Of a stretch of DNA of 64,000 bases, positions 36,667-46,850 are shown piece after piece. The position numbers were made by a program, and so were the translations under genes. The notes under the pieces are model-generated. The model saw nothing but the letters and a program-made list of their open reading frames with translations. It was not told the origin of the DNA and searched no databases. How positions within the stretch are numbered: position 1 is the stretch's first letter; each line of letters starts with the position of its first letter. The stretch lies in the NCBI GenBank assembly GCA_937978655.1, contig CALJUX010000081.1, forward strand, positions 73,599 to 137,598, in the 5' to 3' direction. The DNA is from an uncultured Chromatiaceae bacterium. GTDB lineage: Bacteria > Pseudomonadota > Gammaproteobacteria > Enterobacterales > Alteromonadaceae.

Positions 36667-37521
36667 ATGCGCAGGCTCGGTGTTTGGTTATTCGGCGTGT
36701 TTGCATCAATGCAAAGTGCCACGGCAGACACCATGGACTGGTTTATCCGGGATTGGCCACCGGTGAATATCCTGCAGGGACCGCAACAAGGGCAGGGCGC
36801 CTATGATGTGATGTTAAACCGGCTGATTGCGGCGTTGCCGCAGTATCAGCATCGGCTGCATATTTCCAATCTGACCATGCGCCAGCAAATGATGCAGCAA
36901 CAAAAACCGCATTGTTTGTTTGGGTTGCTGAAAACGCCGCAACGGCAGACTTTCCTGCAATTTTCCGAGCCGGTTGCAGTGATCCCAAACCTGCAGCTGG
37001 TGGCGTCTGCGGCGCATCCAATCTGGCAGCAACTACAAGGCAAAGCTGAGATTGATCTGGCCTGGCTGTTTGGTCAGTCCTGGCGCGGCATGGTGGAACA
37101 GCACCGGACTTATCCGGCGCCGATCGCCGGATATTTGCCTGAATTGCTGCAGGTATCGGCCACCGAAACCAATCTGGTGCAAATGCTCAGAGCCAACCGC
37201 GCGGACTATGTGCTGGAGTATGCTGATCGGATGGATTATCTGGCGCGCCAATATCCGGACGTACAGCTCAAAGCCATGTCACTGCAGGGGCTGCCGGCGG
37301 TGACTGAAGTTTATGTGGCCTGCAGTATCAGCGAGCAGTCCAAAGCGCAGATTAAAGCCGTGAATACGGCGATGTATCGGCTCAGATCGGACCCGCAATA
37401 CCGCGCAGCGTTGCTGGACTGGCTGACACCACAATCACGCCAGCTGATTAAACAGCATATGGCGCAGTCGCCGTTGTTCGGCAATCCCAGCCAGCCCAAA
37501 CCGGCCAGCAGCCCGCATTGA
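36667..37521 (+). CDS. Periplasmic solute-binding protein (SBP_bac_3-like), paralogue 2
   Basis: 284 aa from the ATG at 36667, with AGAGG 5 nt upstream and a proper signal peptide (LGVWLFGVFASMQSATA). An in-frame GTG at 36625 is an alternative. DWFIRDWPPVNILQGPQQGQ and RANRADYVLEYADRMDYLAR parallel paralogue 1 closely, so this is a duplication that now flanks the cytochrome gene. The ligand is unknown and no transporter genes follow. Confidence 0.75.
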   Translation: MRRLGVWLFGVFASMQSATADTMDWFIRDWPPVNILQGPQQGQGAYDVMLNRLIAALPQYQHRLHISNLTMRQQMMQQQKPHCLFGLLKTPQRQTFLQFSEPVAVIPNLQLVASAAHPIWQQLQGKAEIDLAWLFGQSWRGMVEQHRTYPAPIAGYLPELLQVSATETNLVQMLRANRADYVLEYADRMDYLARQYPDVQLKAMSLQGLPAVTEVYVACSISEQSKAQIKAVNTAMYRLRSDPQYRAALLDWLTPQSRQLIKQHMAQSPLFGNPSQPKPASSPH

Positions 37522-37552
37522 TAACGCAGCGCTGATACCGCGGCTGGTATTG

Positions 37553-38392
37553 TTACCCGCCGCGCGCTGCAGCGATGTCACACAACAGCTTGACCGCGCG
37601 TTGATGCTGCTGGTTTTTATCAAAAGCCAGCACCAGTTCACGGCTCAGCGCCGGGCCTTCGATCGCCCGGTACTGCAGATCCGGGCGGAATTTCTGCAGT
37701 TCAAAATCCGGCAGCAGCGCACAGCCGATGCCTGCGCCAACCAGGCCAATGGCGTATTCAATGGTATGAATATTGGCGCGAATTTGCGGTTTGATATTCG
37801 CTTTGCTGAGCGCCAGCGCCACCTGGTCCCAGGCTTCACAAGGCGTGCGTTTAATCAGCGGCAGTTTTTTAAAATCAGTCAGTTGGATTTCGGCTTGAGT
37901 GCATAACGGATGTTGTGCCGGCAGCGCCAGTAAATAACAGTCGGTCCAAAGCGGTTGATACAGCTCACCGGCTTTGAGCTGGCGGATATTGATAATGCGC
38001 GCATCACAAGGCTCGTCCGGCTCGACCAGATGCAGCTCCAGACCGGGCAGCTGGCTGTTAAAATCCTTCAGCAACTGGCTCATCCGCTCGACACCGAGCG
38101 CTTTGACTAATCCCAGCCGGAACTGCAGCCGCTTGGCTGGTTTATTAAAAGATGCCTGCAGCGCCTGCATTTGACTGAGCAACTGACAAGCCTGCACATA
38201 CAGCCGCTCGGCGTCTTCCGTCGGTTGTACCCCTTTAGGCAGACGAATAAACAACAGAGTGCCGAGTTGCTGTTCCAGCTGCTGCAGCGCACTGGACACC
38301 GACGGCTGCGCAATATCAAGCTGGCGCGCCGCCGCACTGATGCTACGCTGCTCATAAACCGCGACAAAATAAGCCAGCTGACGTGTATCCAT
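37553..38392 (-). CDS. LysR-family regulator, probably of the gcdH operon (GcdR-like)
   Basis: 279 aa. The N-terminal helix-turn-helix (MDTRQLAYFVAVYEQRS, ARQLDIAQPSVSSALQQLE) is followed by a standard effector domain. It reads away from the gcdH operon, the usual place for its regulator. In this genome a lipoprotein gene now separates the two. A 15-bp palindrome overlaps its own start codon, suggesting autoregulation, and a second copy lies in front of gcdH. Ligand inferred as glutarate or a CoA ester, not shown. Confidence 0.85.
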   Translation of the reverse strand: MDTRQLAYFVAVYEQRSISAAARQLDIAQPSVSSALQQLEQQLGTLLFIRLPKGVQPTEDAERLYVQACQLLSQMQALQASFNKPAKRLQFRLGLVKALGVERMSQLLKDFNSQLPGLELHLVEPDEPCDARIINIRQLKAGELYQPLWTDCYLLALPAQHPLCTQAEIQLTDFKKLPLIKRTPCEAWDQVALALSKANIKPQIRANIHTIEYAIGLVGAGIGCALLPDFELQKFRPDLQYRAIEGPALSRELVLAFDKNQQHQRAVKLLCDIAAARGG

Positions 38393-38405
38393 AGGGAAAT
38401 CCTAT
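38391..38405. promoter_or_regulatory. LysR-type palindrome at the regulator start codon, copy A
   Basis: ATAGGGAAATCCTAT is an inverted repeat (ATAGG-N5-CCTAT) with the T-N11-A core of LysR boxes. It overlaps the ATG of the LysR gene. An identical copy is at 40852-40866. Confidence 0.6.
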
Positions 38406-38688
38406 AGGTTCATCGGTATTTCAATATTCTGAATATATATCCTTTGACCAAAGTTTGTAAAATGGCCGCTGTGATCTGCGCTGATGTTATTTAACCTGCA
38501 GCCCAGCGCGCGAGCCTTTCACAGGATGTAAATTTAAAAACCGTTTTTTAACAAATAAAAGTGATTCCCCTGCAGTTTTGAATTTGCGCCAGTACCGCAT
38601 TTCCATGTATTTTGACTCTTTTTTTGCAAAAAGATGCTCAGGTTTCTTTTGGGTAACTTTTATGTTTTTAAATCACCGGGGAAATTGC

Positions 38689-40713
38689 TTGAAATTTATT
38701 AATTTGTTATTGGTTTTGCTGCTCGTGGGCTGTGGCGGCAGTGGGGAGTCCGGCTCTGCGCCGGGTGGCGGCAACTCTGCTTTTACACTGAGTAAAGCGG
38801 CGATAGAAATGAAAGCCACTAAATTTTATTTCAGTAGTGCAAGCCAAGGCCGCGACAAGCTGCTGATCAGCACCAAAGAAACAGCCTTAGTTGCAGCGAT
38901 GCCTGCCGGCCAACGACAACCAGATTGGTTGCGATATAGCCTCACAGCACAGCCAAATGGTGTGTTTCAACTTGATGTTGAGGGAGACAATGCTATTTCG
39001 GCGATGAAATCAGCCTTGCACCAGGCGACAATTCGGGTTGGCACTATTAACCCCGATGGGAGTTTCGCCAAGTATATTGATGTGCCTGTCACTTTTGATT
39101 TAATTGATTTTGTAGAATTTACCCCGGACAGGGAACAAGCGCTGAACGGCCGTGCAGGTGCATTGCAACCCAGTACAGTGACTTATCAGCTGCGCACCAC
39201 CGCCAATGATTGGCAGCTGAGCACAGATGTCAGCTGGCTCAGTGTTGGCCAAATTCAGGCAGAATTTTCGTACTCGAACGTTAAAGTTCAGGCCACTGCG
39301 CAAAACCTGCCGCAAGGTCAGCATACCGGTCATATCCTATTCAAGTCGGCCGATGGCCGGACAACGGTCAGTCAGGCGGTCAGTTTTCATGTTGAAAAGC
39401 CGCGTTGGTGGCTGGGCAGTTATGCCGTTGGTCTGAGTCAGCTTGGCGCCAGTAAACAACTGGAAACGACGGTCCGGGTCGGCGCCCATGATCCGAAACT
39501 ATTGCAGTCGTTGCAAATGCATACCGACGCGGCATGGTTACAGACGCAATTTCTGGACAATCAGCTGCAGTTAACAGCCAATACTGCCGGTTTGGCAGCC
39601 GGGATGCATTATGCCCAGCTAAAAGTGAGTGATCCCAAAGCAAGCGCGGACAGCAAAACCCTGTGGGTCGGTTTATTTATATCGCCTGACGAAGCGGCTG
39701 GCGTCACGCTGGATTTACCGGCACCAAGCGGGAAACCGAACATTTATAACTATCTGGCAGATCCGCTGCGGCCCTATGTCTATGTGCAAACCATTGAACC
39801 TGCTCCACAATTAAGCGCTTATCATTTGGTTACCGGCGCATTGTTATGGCAAACCGGGCTGGCAGATTTTGTGTTGCACGAAATATCGTTGGATGGGCAG
39901 CAGTTATTGTTAAAAAAACGCCTGCATGTTGACTGCGAAATAGTGCAATTACCTTTAGGCGCAGCGCCAGTGGCGGATTGGGCCAAATCGGCGAAGAGAA
40001 TGTCCGGCTCTGCTTGTGGTGTGCAAACAAAACAGGTCGACGGGACAGCTGTGAGTCAGTTCGCCAGTTCGCTGGCTTTTGCCGAACCAGCAACCTTACG
40101 GGTCTACGATCGGTCTTTGACCAGACTGGATGAAACCGACTCCCGCTCCGATTTGTTAAAGCTGGCGCAGCATTCTGTAGAGCAAGTGATCCCATCGGCG
40201 TTAAATGATTTGACTGTCGCGGTCAGCAATATTGGCGGCCCAAACTGGAACTCACGTGTCACCTTACTGAGCACTATGGTGTTGCCGGAACAAAAACAGC
40301 TGCGTTATTTTGAGTTAGCGCACATCGACAATGTGGAGATCAACCGCAGCTTTTATGCACCAGTGACCAACCGGCTGTGGACCGGGCAAGCAGTGATTGA
40401 TCTGCAGGACGGTAAAATGGCGTTGACCTCCTTGAGTCAGCACTGTCCAAAATGTTGGGTTTATGAAAATTTTGGTGTTGAGCGCCGTGATGGGCGAGTC
40501 GCGATCCTTGGGCAAACGTACTCAAATGAAGTGAATGATACGGCGAAACGGCTGATGATCTTCAATCAAAATGGTCAGATTGTGTCCGGCTCGGCGACCA
40601 ACTCGGCCTGGCAATATGGTTGGAGTTATGGCTCGAATGGCATCCAGCTTTCGGCTGATCAGCAGTGGTTACTGATAGGTAGCGGTGACAGCATCGACAT
40701 TCGGCGTTTCTAA
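38689..40713 (+). CDS. Large lipoprotein with BACON-like and beta-propeller-like regions
   Basis: About 674 aa from the TTG at 38689, with GGGGA 6 nt upstream; this gives an ideal lipoprotein signal (MKFINLLLVLLLVGC, lipid Cys about 15). An ATG at 38662 is the alternative. After a Gly/Ser linker, about residues 160-240 (DWQLSTDVSWLSVGQ ... GQHTGHILFKS) look like a BACON-type beta-sandwich, perhaps with a second copy near 255-330. The C-terminal half has propeller-like repeats (YVYVQTIEPAPQLSAYHLVTGALLW). I do not recognise the family. It is inserted between the LysR gene and gcdH, with promoter sequence duplicated on both sides. Confidence 0.65.
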   Translation: MKFINLLLVLLLVGCGGSGESGSAPGGGNSAFTLSKAAIEMKATKFYFSSASQGRDKLLISTKETALVAAMPAGQRQPDWLRYSLTAQPNGVFQLDVEGDNAISAMKSALHQATIRVGTINPDGSFAKYIDVPVTFDLIDFVEFTPDREQALNGRAGALQPSTVTYQLRTTANDWQLSTDVSWLSVGQIQAEFSYSNVKVQATAQNLPQGQHTGHILFKSADGRTTVSQAVSFHVEKPRWWLGSYAVGLSQLGASKQLETTVRVGAHDPKLLQSLQMHTDAAWLQTQFLDNQLQLTANTAGLAAGMHYAQLKVSDPKASADSKTLWVGLFISPDEAAGVTLDLPAPSGKPNIYNYLADPLRPYVYVQTIEPAPQLSAYHLVTGALLWQTGLADFVLHEISLDGQQLLLKKRLHVDCEIVQLPLGAAPVADWAKSAKRMSGSACGVQTKQVDGTAVSQFASSLAFAEPATLRVYDRSLTRLDETDSRSDLLKLAQHSVEQVIPSALNDLTVAVSNIGGPNWNSRVTLLSTMVLPEQKQLRYFELAHIDNVEINRSFYAPVTNRLWTGQAVIDLQDGKMALTSLSQHCPKCWVYENFGVERRDGRVAILGQTYSNEVNDTAKRLMIFNQNGQIVSGSATNSAWQYGWSYGSNGIQLSADQQWLLIGSGDSIDIRRF

Positions 40714-40720
40714 AAAAAGG

Positions 40721-40752
40721 CAGGTCTGTTGCTCTCCGGCAGGCCTGTTTCC
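40721..40752 (+). terminator. Weak terminator-like hairpin after the lipoprotein gene
   Basis: CAGGTCT (40721-40727) can pair with AGGCCTG (40741-40747) with one G-T wobble, followed by TTTCCCCC. Only a short T-run is present. Confidence 0.35.
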
Positions 40753-40796
40753 CCCTTGATATCCTGTAGCTCCCCACCGCATCCGACTCTGACTAC

Positions 40797-40853
40797 ACTG
40801 ATGTGACGCCGCGCATAAACCGCGACAAAATAAGCCAGCTGACCTGTATCCAT
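40797..40853 (-). pseudogene. 5' fragment of a LysR gene (19 codons), duplicated promoter remnant
   Basis: Read on the minus strand, this encodes MDTGQLAYFVAVYARRHIS, which matches the first 19 residues of the LysR protein at 38392 (MDTRQLAYFVAVYEQRSIS) with four changes. Beyond that the homology stops. The start codon and operator palindrome are kept. So the regulator's 5' end and intergenic region were duplicated, and the lipoprotein gene now separates the copies. The fragment makes no protein of use. Confidence 0.85.
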
Positions 40854-40866
40854 AGGGAAATCCTAT
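40852..40866. promoter_or_regulatory. LysR-type palindrome upstream of gcdH, copy B
   Basis: Same 15-bp sequence as 38391-38405, here about 115 bp before the gcdH start. It is the probable site where the LysR protein acts on gcdH. Confidence 0.6.
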
Positions 40867-40979
40867 AGGTGTGACAGTTTCTCTATATTTTTACTTTAAA
40901 CCCGCCGTCAATAAGATGGCAATCAACATCTTAGTGTCGGCGCCAAATCGTTGCCGACGCCAGCACCGGAGCCTTTCTG

Positions 40980-42155
<1,176 letters not shown>

Positions 42156-42169
42156 GGCCGGTTTGGTGG

Positions 42170-42194
42170 AAGCAGGCCAAACTCAGGCCTGCTT
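42170..42194 (+). other. Perfect hairpin between gcdH and the E1 gene
   Basis: AAGCAGGCC and GGCCTGCTT form a 9-bp stem with a 7-nt loop. No T-run follows, so it is more likely an attenuating or mRNA-stabilising structure than a full terminator. Confidence 0.55.
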
Positions 42195-42265
42195 GCCTGG
42201 CAGTGGTGGCAGCAGCAAAAGCGGCACGTCTGAGTGAAGAATTAAAATAAAACCAAGGACTTCCG

Positions 42266-44464
42266 ATGAGTCAGCAAGAATTCCATCCCTGGGCTTTAAG
42301 CTACATCCAGCGCGTGCGTGATGGCCGCCTGCCGACCCCTGTCTCCAGCGCCGACCATCTGCCAACGCCGGTACTGGCGCAAATCTTTCAGTCGATGTTG
42401 CAAAGCCGGCTGCTGGATTTACGCTCCCGCTTGCTGCAGGCCAAAGGCCAGAGTTTTTACACTATAGGTTCCAGCGGCCACGAAGCCAATGCAGTGGTGG
42501 CGCATGTACTAAACCGCACCGATCCGGCGTTTTTGCACTATCGCAGCGGCGCCTTTTTTGTTGAACGCAGTAAACAATTAAACGGCAGCACGCCGCTGTA
42601 CGACATGCTGCTGAGCTTCGCCGCCTCCAGCGAAGACCCCATCTCCGGTGGCCGCCATAAAGTGCTCGGCAGTTTGCCGCTCTGTGTGCCGCCACAAACC
42701 TCGACCATTGCTTCGCATTTACCCAAAGCGGTTGCCACCGGTTTTGCCATCGATTTATCCGAGCGCCTCGGCATCGACGGCAACTGGCCGCATGGCGCTA
42801 TTGCCGTGTGTAGTTTTGGCGATGCCTCGGCGAATCATTCCACCGCGCAGGGCGCGATTAATGCCGCCTGCTGGGCGGATTACCAACACGTGCCGGTGCC
42901 GGTGCTGTTTTTGTGTGAAGACAATGGCTTAGGGATTTCGACGCCAACGCCGTGTGGCTGGATAGCCCATAGTTTGTCGCCGCATATGCAAACTTTCACT
43001 GCTGATTCACGCGATTTAGGTGACGTGTACCGCGCGGCGCAGGCAGCGGTCGAGTTTGTCCGCAGTAAACGCAAACCGGCACTGTTACATTTAAAAACCT
43101 ACCGGCTGTTTGGCCATGCCGGTGCCGACGCTGAAGTGGCGTATCGGAAAAAAGAACAAATTGAAGGCGAACTGGAGCAAGACCCGCTGCTGTATGCCAC
43201 TGCCTTATTACTGAGCCGCGGCGTCGAAACTGCTGCGCAGCTGGCGGCACAGATTGAGCATTTAGACCAGCAAATCGCCCGCGTCGCTTTTGAAGCCACG
43301 CAAAGACCCAAACTGCCAGATGCCGCTTCGGTGATGAAATCTATTGTGCCACCGCCCAGTGGCAAACCGGCGCTGCCAGTGGCTGAGCGCAGCACGGCGC
43401 TTGGCTTTGACAAACATAACCTCGGCAAGCCGCAGCATATGGCAAAGCTGATTAACTGGACACTGCACGAGATTTTCGCCCGCTACCCAACGGCCGTGAT
43501 GATGGGCGAAGACGTCGGTAAAAAAGGCGGCGTCTATGGCGTGACGCAGCAGCTGGTGCAGCAATATGGCCCGAACCGCGTCATTAACACGCTTTTGGAT
43601 GAACAAAGTATTTTGGGGCTGGGCATTGGCGCGGCGCAGCAGGGCTTATTGGCCATGCCGGAAATTCAGTTCCTGGCTTATGTGCATAACGCTGAAGACC
43701 AAATCCGTGGTGAAGCGGCGACGCTGCCGTTTTTCTCCAACGGCCAGTATCAAAACCCGATGGTGGTGCGCATCGCCGGCCTGGCTTATCAGCGCGGTTT
43801 TGGCGGCCATTTCCACAACGACAACAGCTTTGCTGTGTTCCGCGACATTCCGGGCCTGCTGCTGATTTGTCCGTCGAATGGCGCGGACGCCGCATTATTG
43901 CTGCGTCAGGCGGTGGAGCTGGCCTATCGCGACAACCGTTTAATCGTGTTTTTAGAGCCGATTGCGCTTTATATGACAAGGGATTTACATGAACCCGGTG
44001 ATAACGGCTGGACCTTTGAATTACCGGCGCCGGATGCGGCGTTGCCTGAATTTGGTACGCCAGCAGTGGTGGAGGCTGATGATTCGGGCGTTACAGATAT
44101 TGTCATCGTCAGCTACGCCAACGGCTTTTACCTGTCGCGCCAGGCGCAACAACTGCTGGCGGCACAGGGCATCCGCGCCCGCGTGCTGGATATCCGTTAT
44201 TTAGTACCGCTGCACGCCGACAAAATCGCCGCCGCCATTGGCGATTGCCGCAAAGTGCTGATTGTCGATGAATGCCGCAAACGCGGCAGCCTCAGCGAAG
44301 AGTTATTTACCGCGCTGCACGAGCTCAAGCCAAACCGTTATCACATCAGCCGGCTCTGCGCCGAAGACAGTTTTATCCCGCTTGGCGCTGCGGCTTATCA
44401 CGTATTGCCGTCAAAAGGTGCCATTGTTGAGGCAGCGCTGGTGCTGCTGGGGAATAAGTTATGA
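42266..44464 (+). CDS. Fused alpha-beta 2-oxoacid dehydrogenase E1 component
   Basis: 732 aa; AAGGAC lies 7 nt upstream. The N-terminal half is an E1-alpha domain with the thiamine diphosphate motif (GDASANHSTAQG at 185-196 to CEDNG with N220). The C-terminal half is an E1-beta domain (VMMGEDVGKKGGVYGVTQQL, DEQSILGLGIGAA, FGGHFHNDNS). Normally these are two proteins of branched-chain or pyruvate-type complexes. E2 and E3 are not in the window. With gcdH upstream, a 2-oxoadipate-like substrate giving glutaryl-CoA is conceivable, but known 2-oxoadipate dehydrogenases are of another E1 type. It overlaps the acyltransferase by four bases. Confidence 0.88.
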   Translation: MSQQEFHPWALSYIQRVRDGRLPTPVSSADHLPTPVLAQIFQSMLQSRLLDLRSRLLQAKGQSFYTIGSSGHEANAVVAHVLNRTDPAFLHYRSGAFFVERSKQLNGSTPLYDMLLSFAASSEDPISGGRHKVLGSLPLCVPPQTSTIASHLPKAVATGFAIDLSERLGIDGNWPHGAIAVCSFGDASANHSTAQGAINAACWADYQHVPVPVLFLCEDNGLGISTPTPCGWIAHSLSPHMQTFTADSRDLGDVYRAAQAAVEFVRSKRKPALLHLKTYRLFGHAGADAEVAYRKKEQIEGELEQDPLLYATALLLSRGVETAAQLAAQIEHLDQQIARVAFEATQRPKLPDAASVMKSIVPPPSGKPALPVAERSTALGFDKHNLGKPQHMAKLINWTLHEIFARYPTAVMMGEDVGKKGGVYGVTQQLVQQYGPNRVINTLLDEQSILGLGIGAAQQGLLAMPEIQFLAYVHNAEDQIRGEAATLPFFSNGQYQNPMVVRIAGLAYQRGFGGHFHNDNSFAVFRDIPGLLLICPSNGADAALLLRQAVELAYRDNRLIVFLEPIALYMTRDLHEPGDNGWTFELPAPDAALPEFGTPAVVEADDSGVTDIVIVSYANGFYLSRQAQQLLAAQGIRARVLDIRYLVPLHADKIAAAIGDCRKVLIVDECRKRGSLSEELFTALHELKPNRYHISRLCAEDSFIPLGAAAYHVLPSKGAIVEAALVLLGNKL

Positions 44465-45462
44465 ACCGCAAAACTGCCGTAGTGATTTGCCCGGGCCGGG
44501 GCACTTATCAGAAAAATGAATTTGGCTGCTTAAAACCCTTTTACGACACGCCACTTCTAAATCAAATCGACCGGGTGCGGGCGCAGCTGGGGCTGGAAAC
44601 CGTGTCCGCGCTCGACAGCGCCGACAAATATTTGCCGGCGCGCCACCAGTTGCCGGTCAATAACGCCGCACTGATTTATGCCGCCGGCCTCTGTCAGTTT
44701 AACGCCATCAACCCGGACGAGTACGAAGTGGTGGCCGTTACCGGCAATTCGATGGGCTGGTACACGGCGCTAAGCTGTGCCGGTGTGTGGGACGTCGACA
44801 GTGGCACCGAGATCATGTCGGCGATGGCGGGCTTAACCGCCAACTGCAAAGGTATTCATGGCGATACCGGCGGCCAGCTGATTTATCCGGTACTGAACGA
44901 CCATTGGCAACCGGACGCGGCGCGCCTGGCGGCCGTGGCGGCGGTGCTGAACATCCCCGGCATGTACCGCTCTATTCAGTACGGCGGTTATGCGGTGCTC
45001 TCGGGCACCACGCCGGCGGTGAAACAGGCTTTAGCGCAATTACCGCCGGTCGACGAACGCTTTCCGATGCAGCTGGCCGGCCACAGCGCCTTTCACAGCC
45101 CGCTGATGCAGGATGCGTCCGACCAGGCGTTAGCGCGCTTTTCCGCTGAGTATTTTAACCAGCCGACACTGCCGCTGATTGACGGTCAGGGCCATATCTG
45201 GCCGGATTTACCGGTGAACCCGGAGTTGCTGCGCTACTACACCTTCCAAAGCCAGGTCAGCAGTGACTACGACTTTAAAACCGCCATACAAGTAGCGGTA
45301 CGTGAATTTGCGCCAGACCAGCTGATTTTGCTCGGCCCCGGCACCGCACTGGGCGGCGCTGTGGCGCAAAGCCTGATTGAAATCAACTGGCACGGTTTGA
45401 GTTCAAAAGCCGACTTCACCGCTTTACAGGCCAGCGATTCACCGTTTTTACTGCAGTTGTAG
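44461..45462 (+). CDS. FabD-like acyltransferase, non-standard
   Basis: 333 aa. The acyltransferase nucleophile motif GNSMGW has S97, and the catalytic His is most likely H212 in AFHSPLM, as in FabD and polyketide acyltransferases. In FabD an Arg in an RGxxM segment (E. coli R117) holds the malonyl carboxylate; the equivalent stretch here (IMSAMAGLTANCKG) has no Arg, so malonyl-CoA may not be the donor. It is translationally coupled to the fused E1 (ATGA overlap), which suggests it handles the acyl group that E1 makes. Automatic naming as malonyl-CoA:ACP transacylase is doubtful. Confidence 0.78.
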   Translation: MNRKTAVVICPGRGTYQKNEFGCLKPFYDTPLLNQIDRVRAQLGLETVSALDSADKYLPARHQLPVNNAALIYAAGLCQFNAINPDEYEVVAVTGNSMGWYTALSCAGVWDVDSGTEIMSAMAGLTANCKGIHGDTGGQLIYPVLNDHWQPDAARLAAVAAVLNIPGMYRSIQYGGYAVLSGTTPAVKQALAQLPPVDERFPMQLAGHSAFHSPLMQDASDQALARFSAEYFNQPTLPLIDGQGHIWPDLPVNPELLRYYTFQSQVSSDYDFKTAIQVAVREFAPDQLILLGPGTALGGAVAQSLIEINWHGLSSKADFTALQASDSPFLLQL

Positions 45463-45499
45463 TGGGGAGCCTACGGTCTTGAACGGACCGTCGGGCCAG

Positions 45500-45532
45500 G
45501 TAGGTATCGGCGAGCGTCAGCGTCGCCGTACA
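45500..45532 (+). repeat. REP-like intergenic repeat, copy 2
   Basis: It starts GTAGGTATCGG and ends GTCGCCGTACA, matching copy 1 (3091-3123) at 29 of 33 bases. An inverted GTAGG head is visible about 85 bp on (GGTAGGCGCGATC on the minus strand near 45620), so the pair could be a REPIN-like doublet. It lies just after the integrase gene's 3' end. Confidence 0.5.
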
Positions 45533-45628
45533 TCGACGGCGCAACGCATGCCGTGCCCTGTGGTTATCGCCACACGTCTTCCGCGGTGGGTGGTCTGGTC
45601 GTCACACGATCGCGCCTACCCATCCAAA

Positions 45629-46615
45629 TCAAACCGAACCCCCATCCCCATGCAACAACAAACTCAATGGGCTTTTGACGGCATTCCCGCCGCGGCTTAA
45701 TACATGGGTATAAATCTGCGTGGTTTTTACATCGGCGTGACCGAGCTGTTCCTGCACGGTGCGGATATCGGCACCGGATTCTAATAAGTGCGTAGCAAAT
45801 GAGTGACGTAAGGTGTGGCAGGTGACGTTTTTCTCTATTTTTGCCTGAAAAGCAGCAAATTTGATCGCCTTTCGCACACAAGTTTCGTCGAGATGGTGAC
45901 GGCGGATAAGCTTTGATTCCGGGTCCCGACTGAGCTGATTCGATGGAAACAGGTAGTGCCAACCGAGCTGCTTGGGCGCCGCCGGATTTTTCAATGCCAG
46001 CGCATACGGCAGCCAAACACCGCTATAAACCGGGTTTTGCAAGTCGGCATCGAGCAAGCGTTCGACATGAGTGATTTGCTGGCGCAATGCAGGGACTAGC
46101 TCACTGGCCAGCGTCACCCGTCGGTTTTTATTTCCTTTGCCTTGCCACACCATCACCGACAAATAATCAAAATCGATATCTTTAACCCGCAGCCGCACCG
46201 CTTCCATCAAGCGCAAACCACTACCGTACAGCAGCTGAGCCACCAGTTTATATTTGGGGTCGATCCAACGTAACAGTGCGCCGACTTCAGCGCGGGTGAG
46301 TACCACTGGCAGTTTGGGCGGAGTTCTCGCCGCATTAAAGTTAAGTTGTAAGGAGAGCGGTTGCTGCAAGAATTCACGGTATAAAAACACCAGCGCATTC
46401 AATGCCGAGCTTTGGGTTTTAAACGCCACATGCCGCTCCACAGCCAGCCAGGTTAAAAACAGTTCGACCTCAGCATTGCCGAGCTGCGAAGGGTGCTGCT
46501 TTTTGTGAAACAGAATATAAAACCGGATCCAGTGCAGATAAGTTTCAATGGTGCGCTTGGCATAACGCCGGGTGCGCATATAGTCCGCAACTTGCTGTAA
46601 AAATGACGACGCCAT
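45629..46615 (-). CDS. intI: Integron integrase (tyrosine recombinase)
   Basis: 328 aa. The catalytic set is complete: R135 (GSGLRLMEAV), H267 and R270 (CHTLRHSFATH), H293 (LGHADV) and Y302 (IYTHV). The extra segment between boxes that is unique to integron integrases is present at about 195-240 (VYSGVWLPYALALKNP, ending RRHH), and it binds the extrahelical bases of folded attC sites. AGAGGGA precedes the ATG. It reads away from the cassette array, as expected. No full LexA box (CTGT-N8-ACAG) was seen upstream, so SOS control is not supported. The length is normal and the gene looks functional. Confidence 0.96.
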   Translation of the reverse strand: MASSFLQQVADYMRTRRYAKRTIETYLHWIRFYILFHKKQHPSQLGNAEVELFLTWLAVERHVAFKTQSSALNALVFLYREFLQQPLSLQLNFNAARTPPKLPVVLTRAEVGALLRWIDPKYKLVAQLLYGSGLRLMEAVRLRVKDIDFDYLSVMVWQGKGNKNRRVTLASELVPALRQQITHVERLLDADLQNPVYSGVWLPYALALKNPAAPKQLGWHYLFPSNQLSRDPESKLIRRHHLDETCVRKAIKFAAFQAKIEKNVTCHTLRHSFATHLLESGADIRTVQEQLGHADVKTTQIYTHVLSRGGNAVKSPLSLLLHGDGGSV

Positions 46616-46850
46616 CGCAGTTCCCTCTGCAGCGCAAAAATCTAACTGTAGAATGTAAATTTAATGTTTCAAGTCAGATCAAAGGTACCACGCACGCTTT
46701 CGGTTTTCACAAAGCGTGCAGCAGCGACGAAGAGATTGAGATCTGTAGCTTTTTTCGGTAGTGTTAACGGATGTTAAAAAACATCAAAGGCATAGCGCAG
46801 CCTTAAAACCGTGCGTTTTGCCGTTGATTAATATGTTATGAGTTTTGAAT
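46616..46850 (+). other. Integron attI / promoter region
   Basis: 235 bp without a gene between intI and the first cassette. A GTTATGA core at 46835-46841 resembles the R' cores of the attC sites and precedes the first cassette ORF by 10 bp, so the attI crossover is probably there. A perfect 9-bp inverted repeat (GCACGCTTT/AAAGCGTGC, 46692-46719) lies upstream. The Pc promoter is expected here or inside intI but was not pinpointed. Confidence 0.6.

Noticed and set aside
46616..46700. LexA box in the intI promoter
   Set aside because: Only a CTGT half-site near 46652 is present; the ACAG half at the right spacing is absent.
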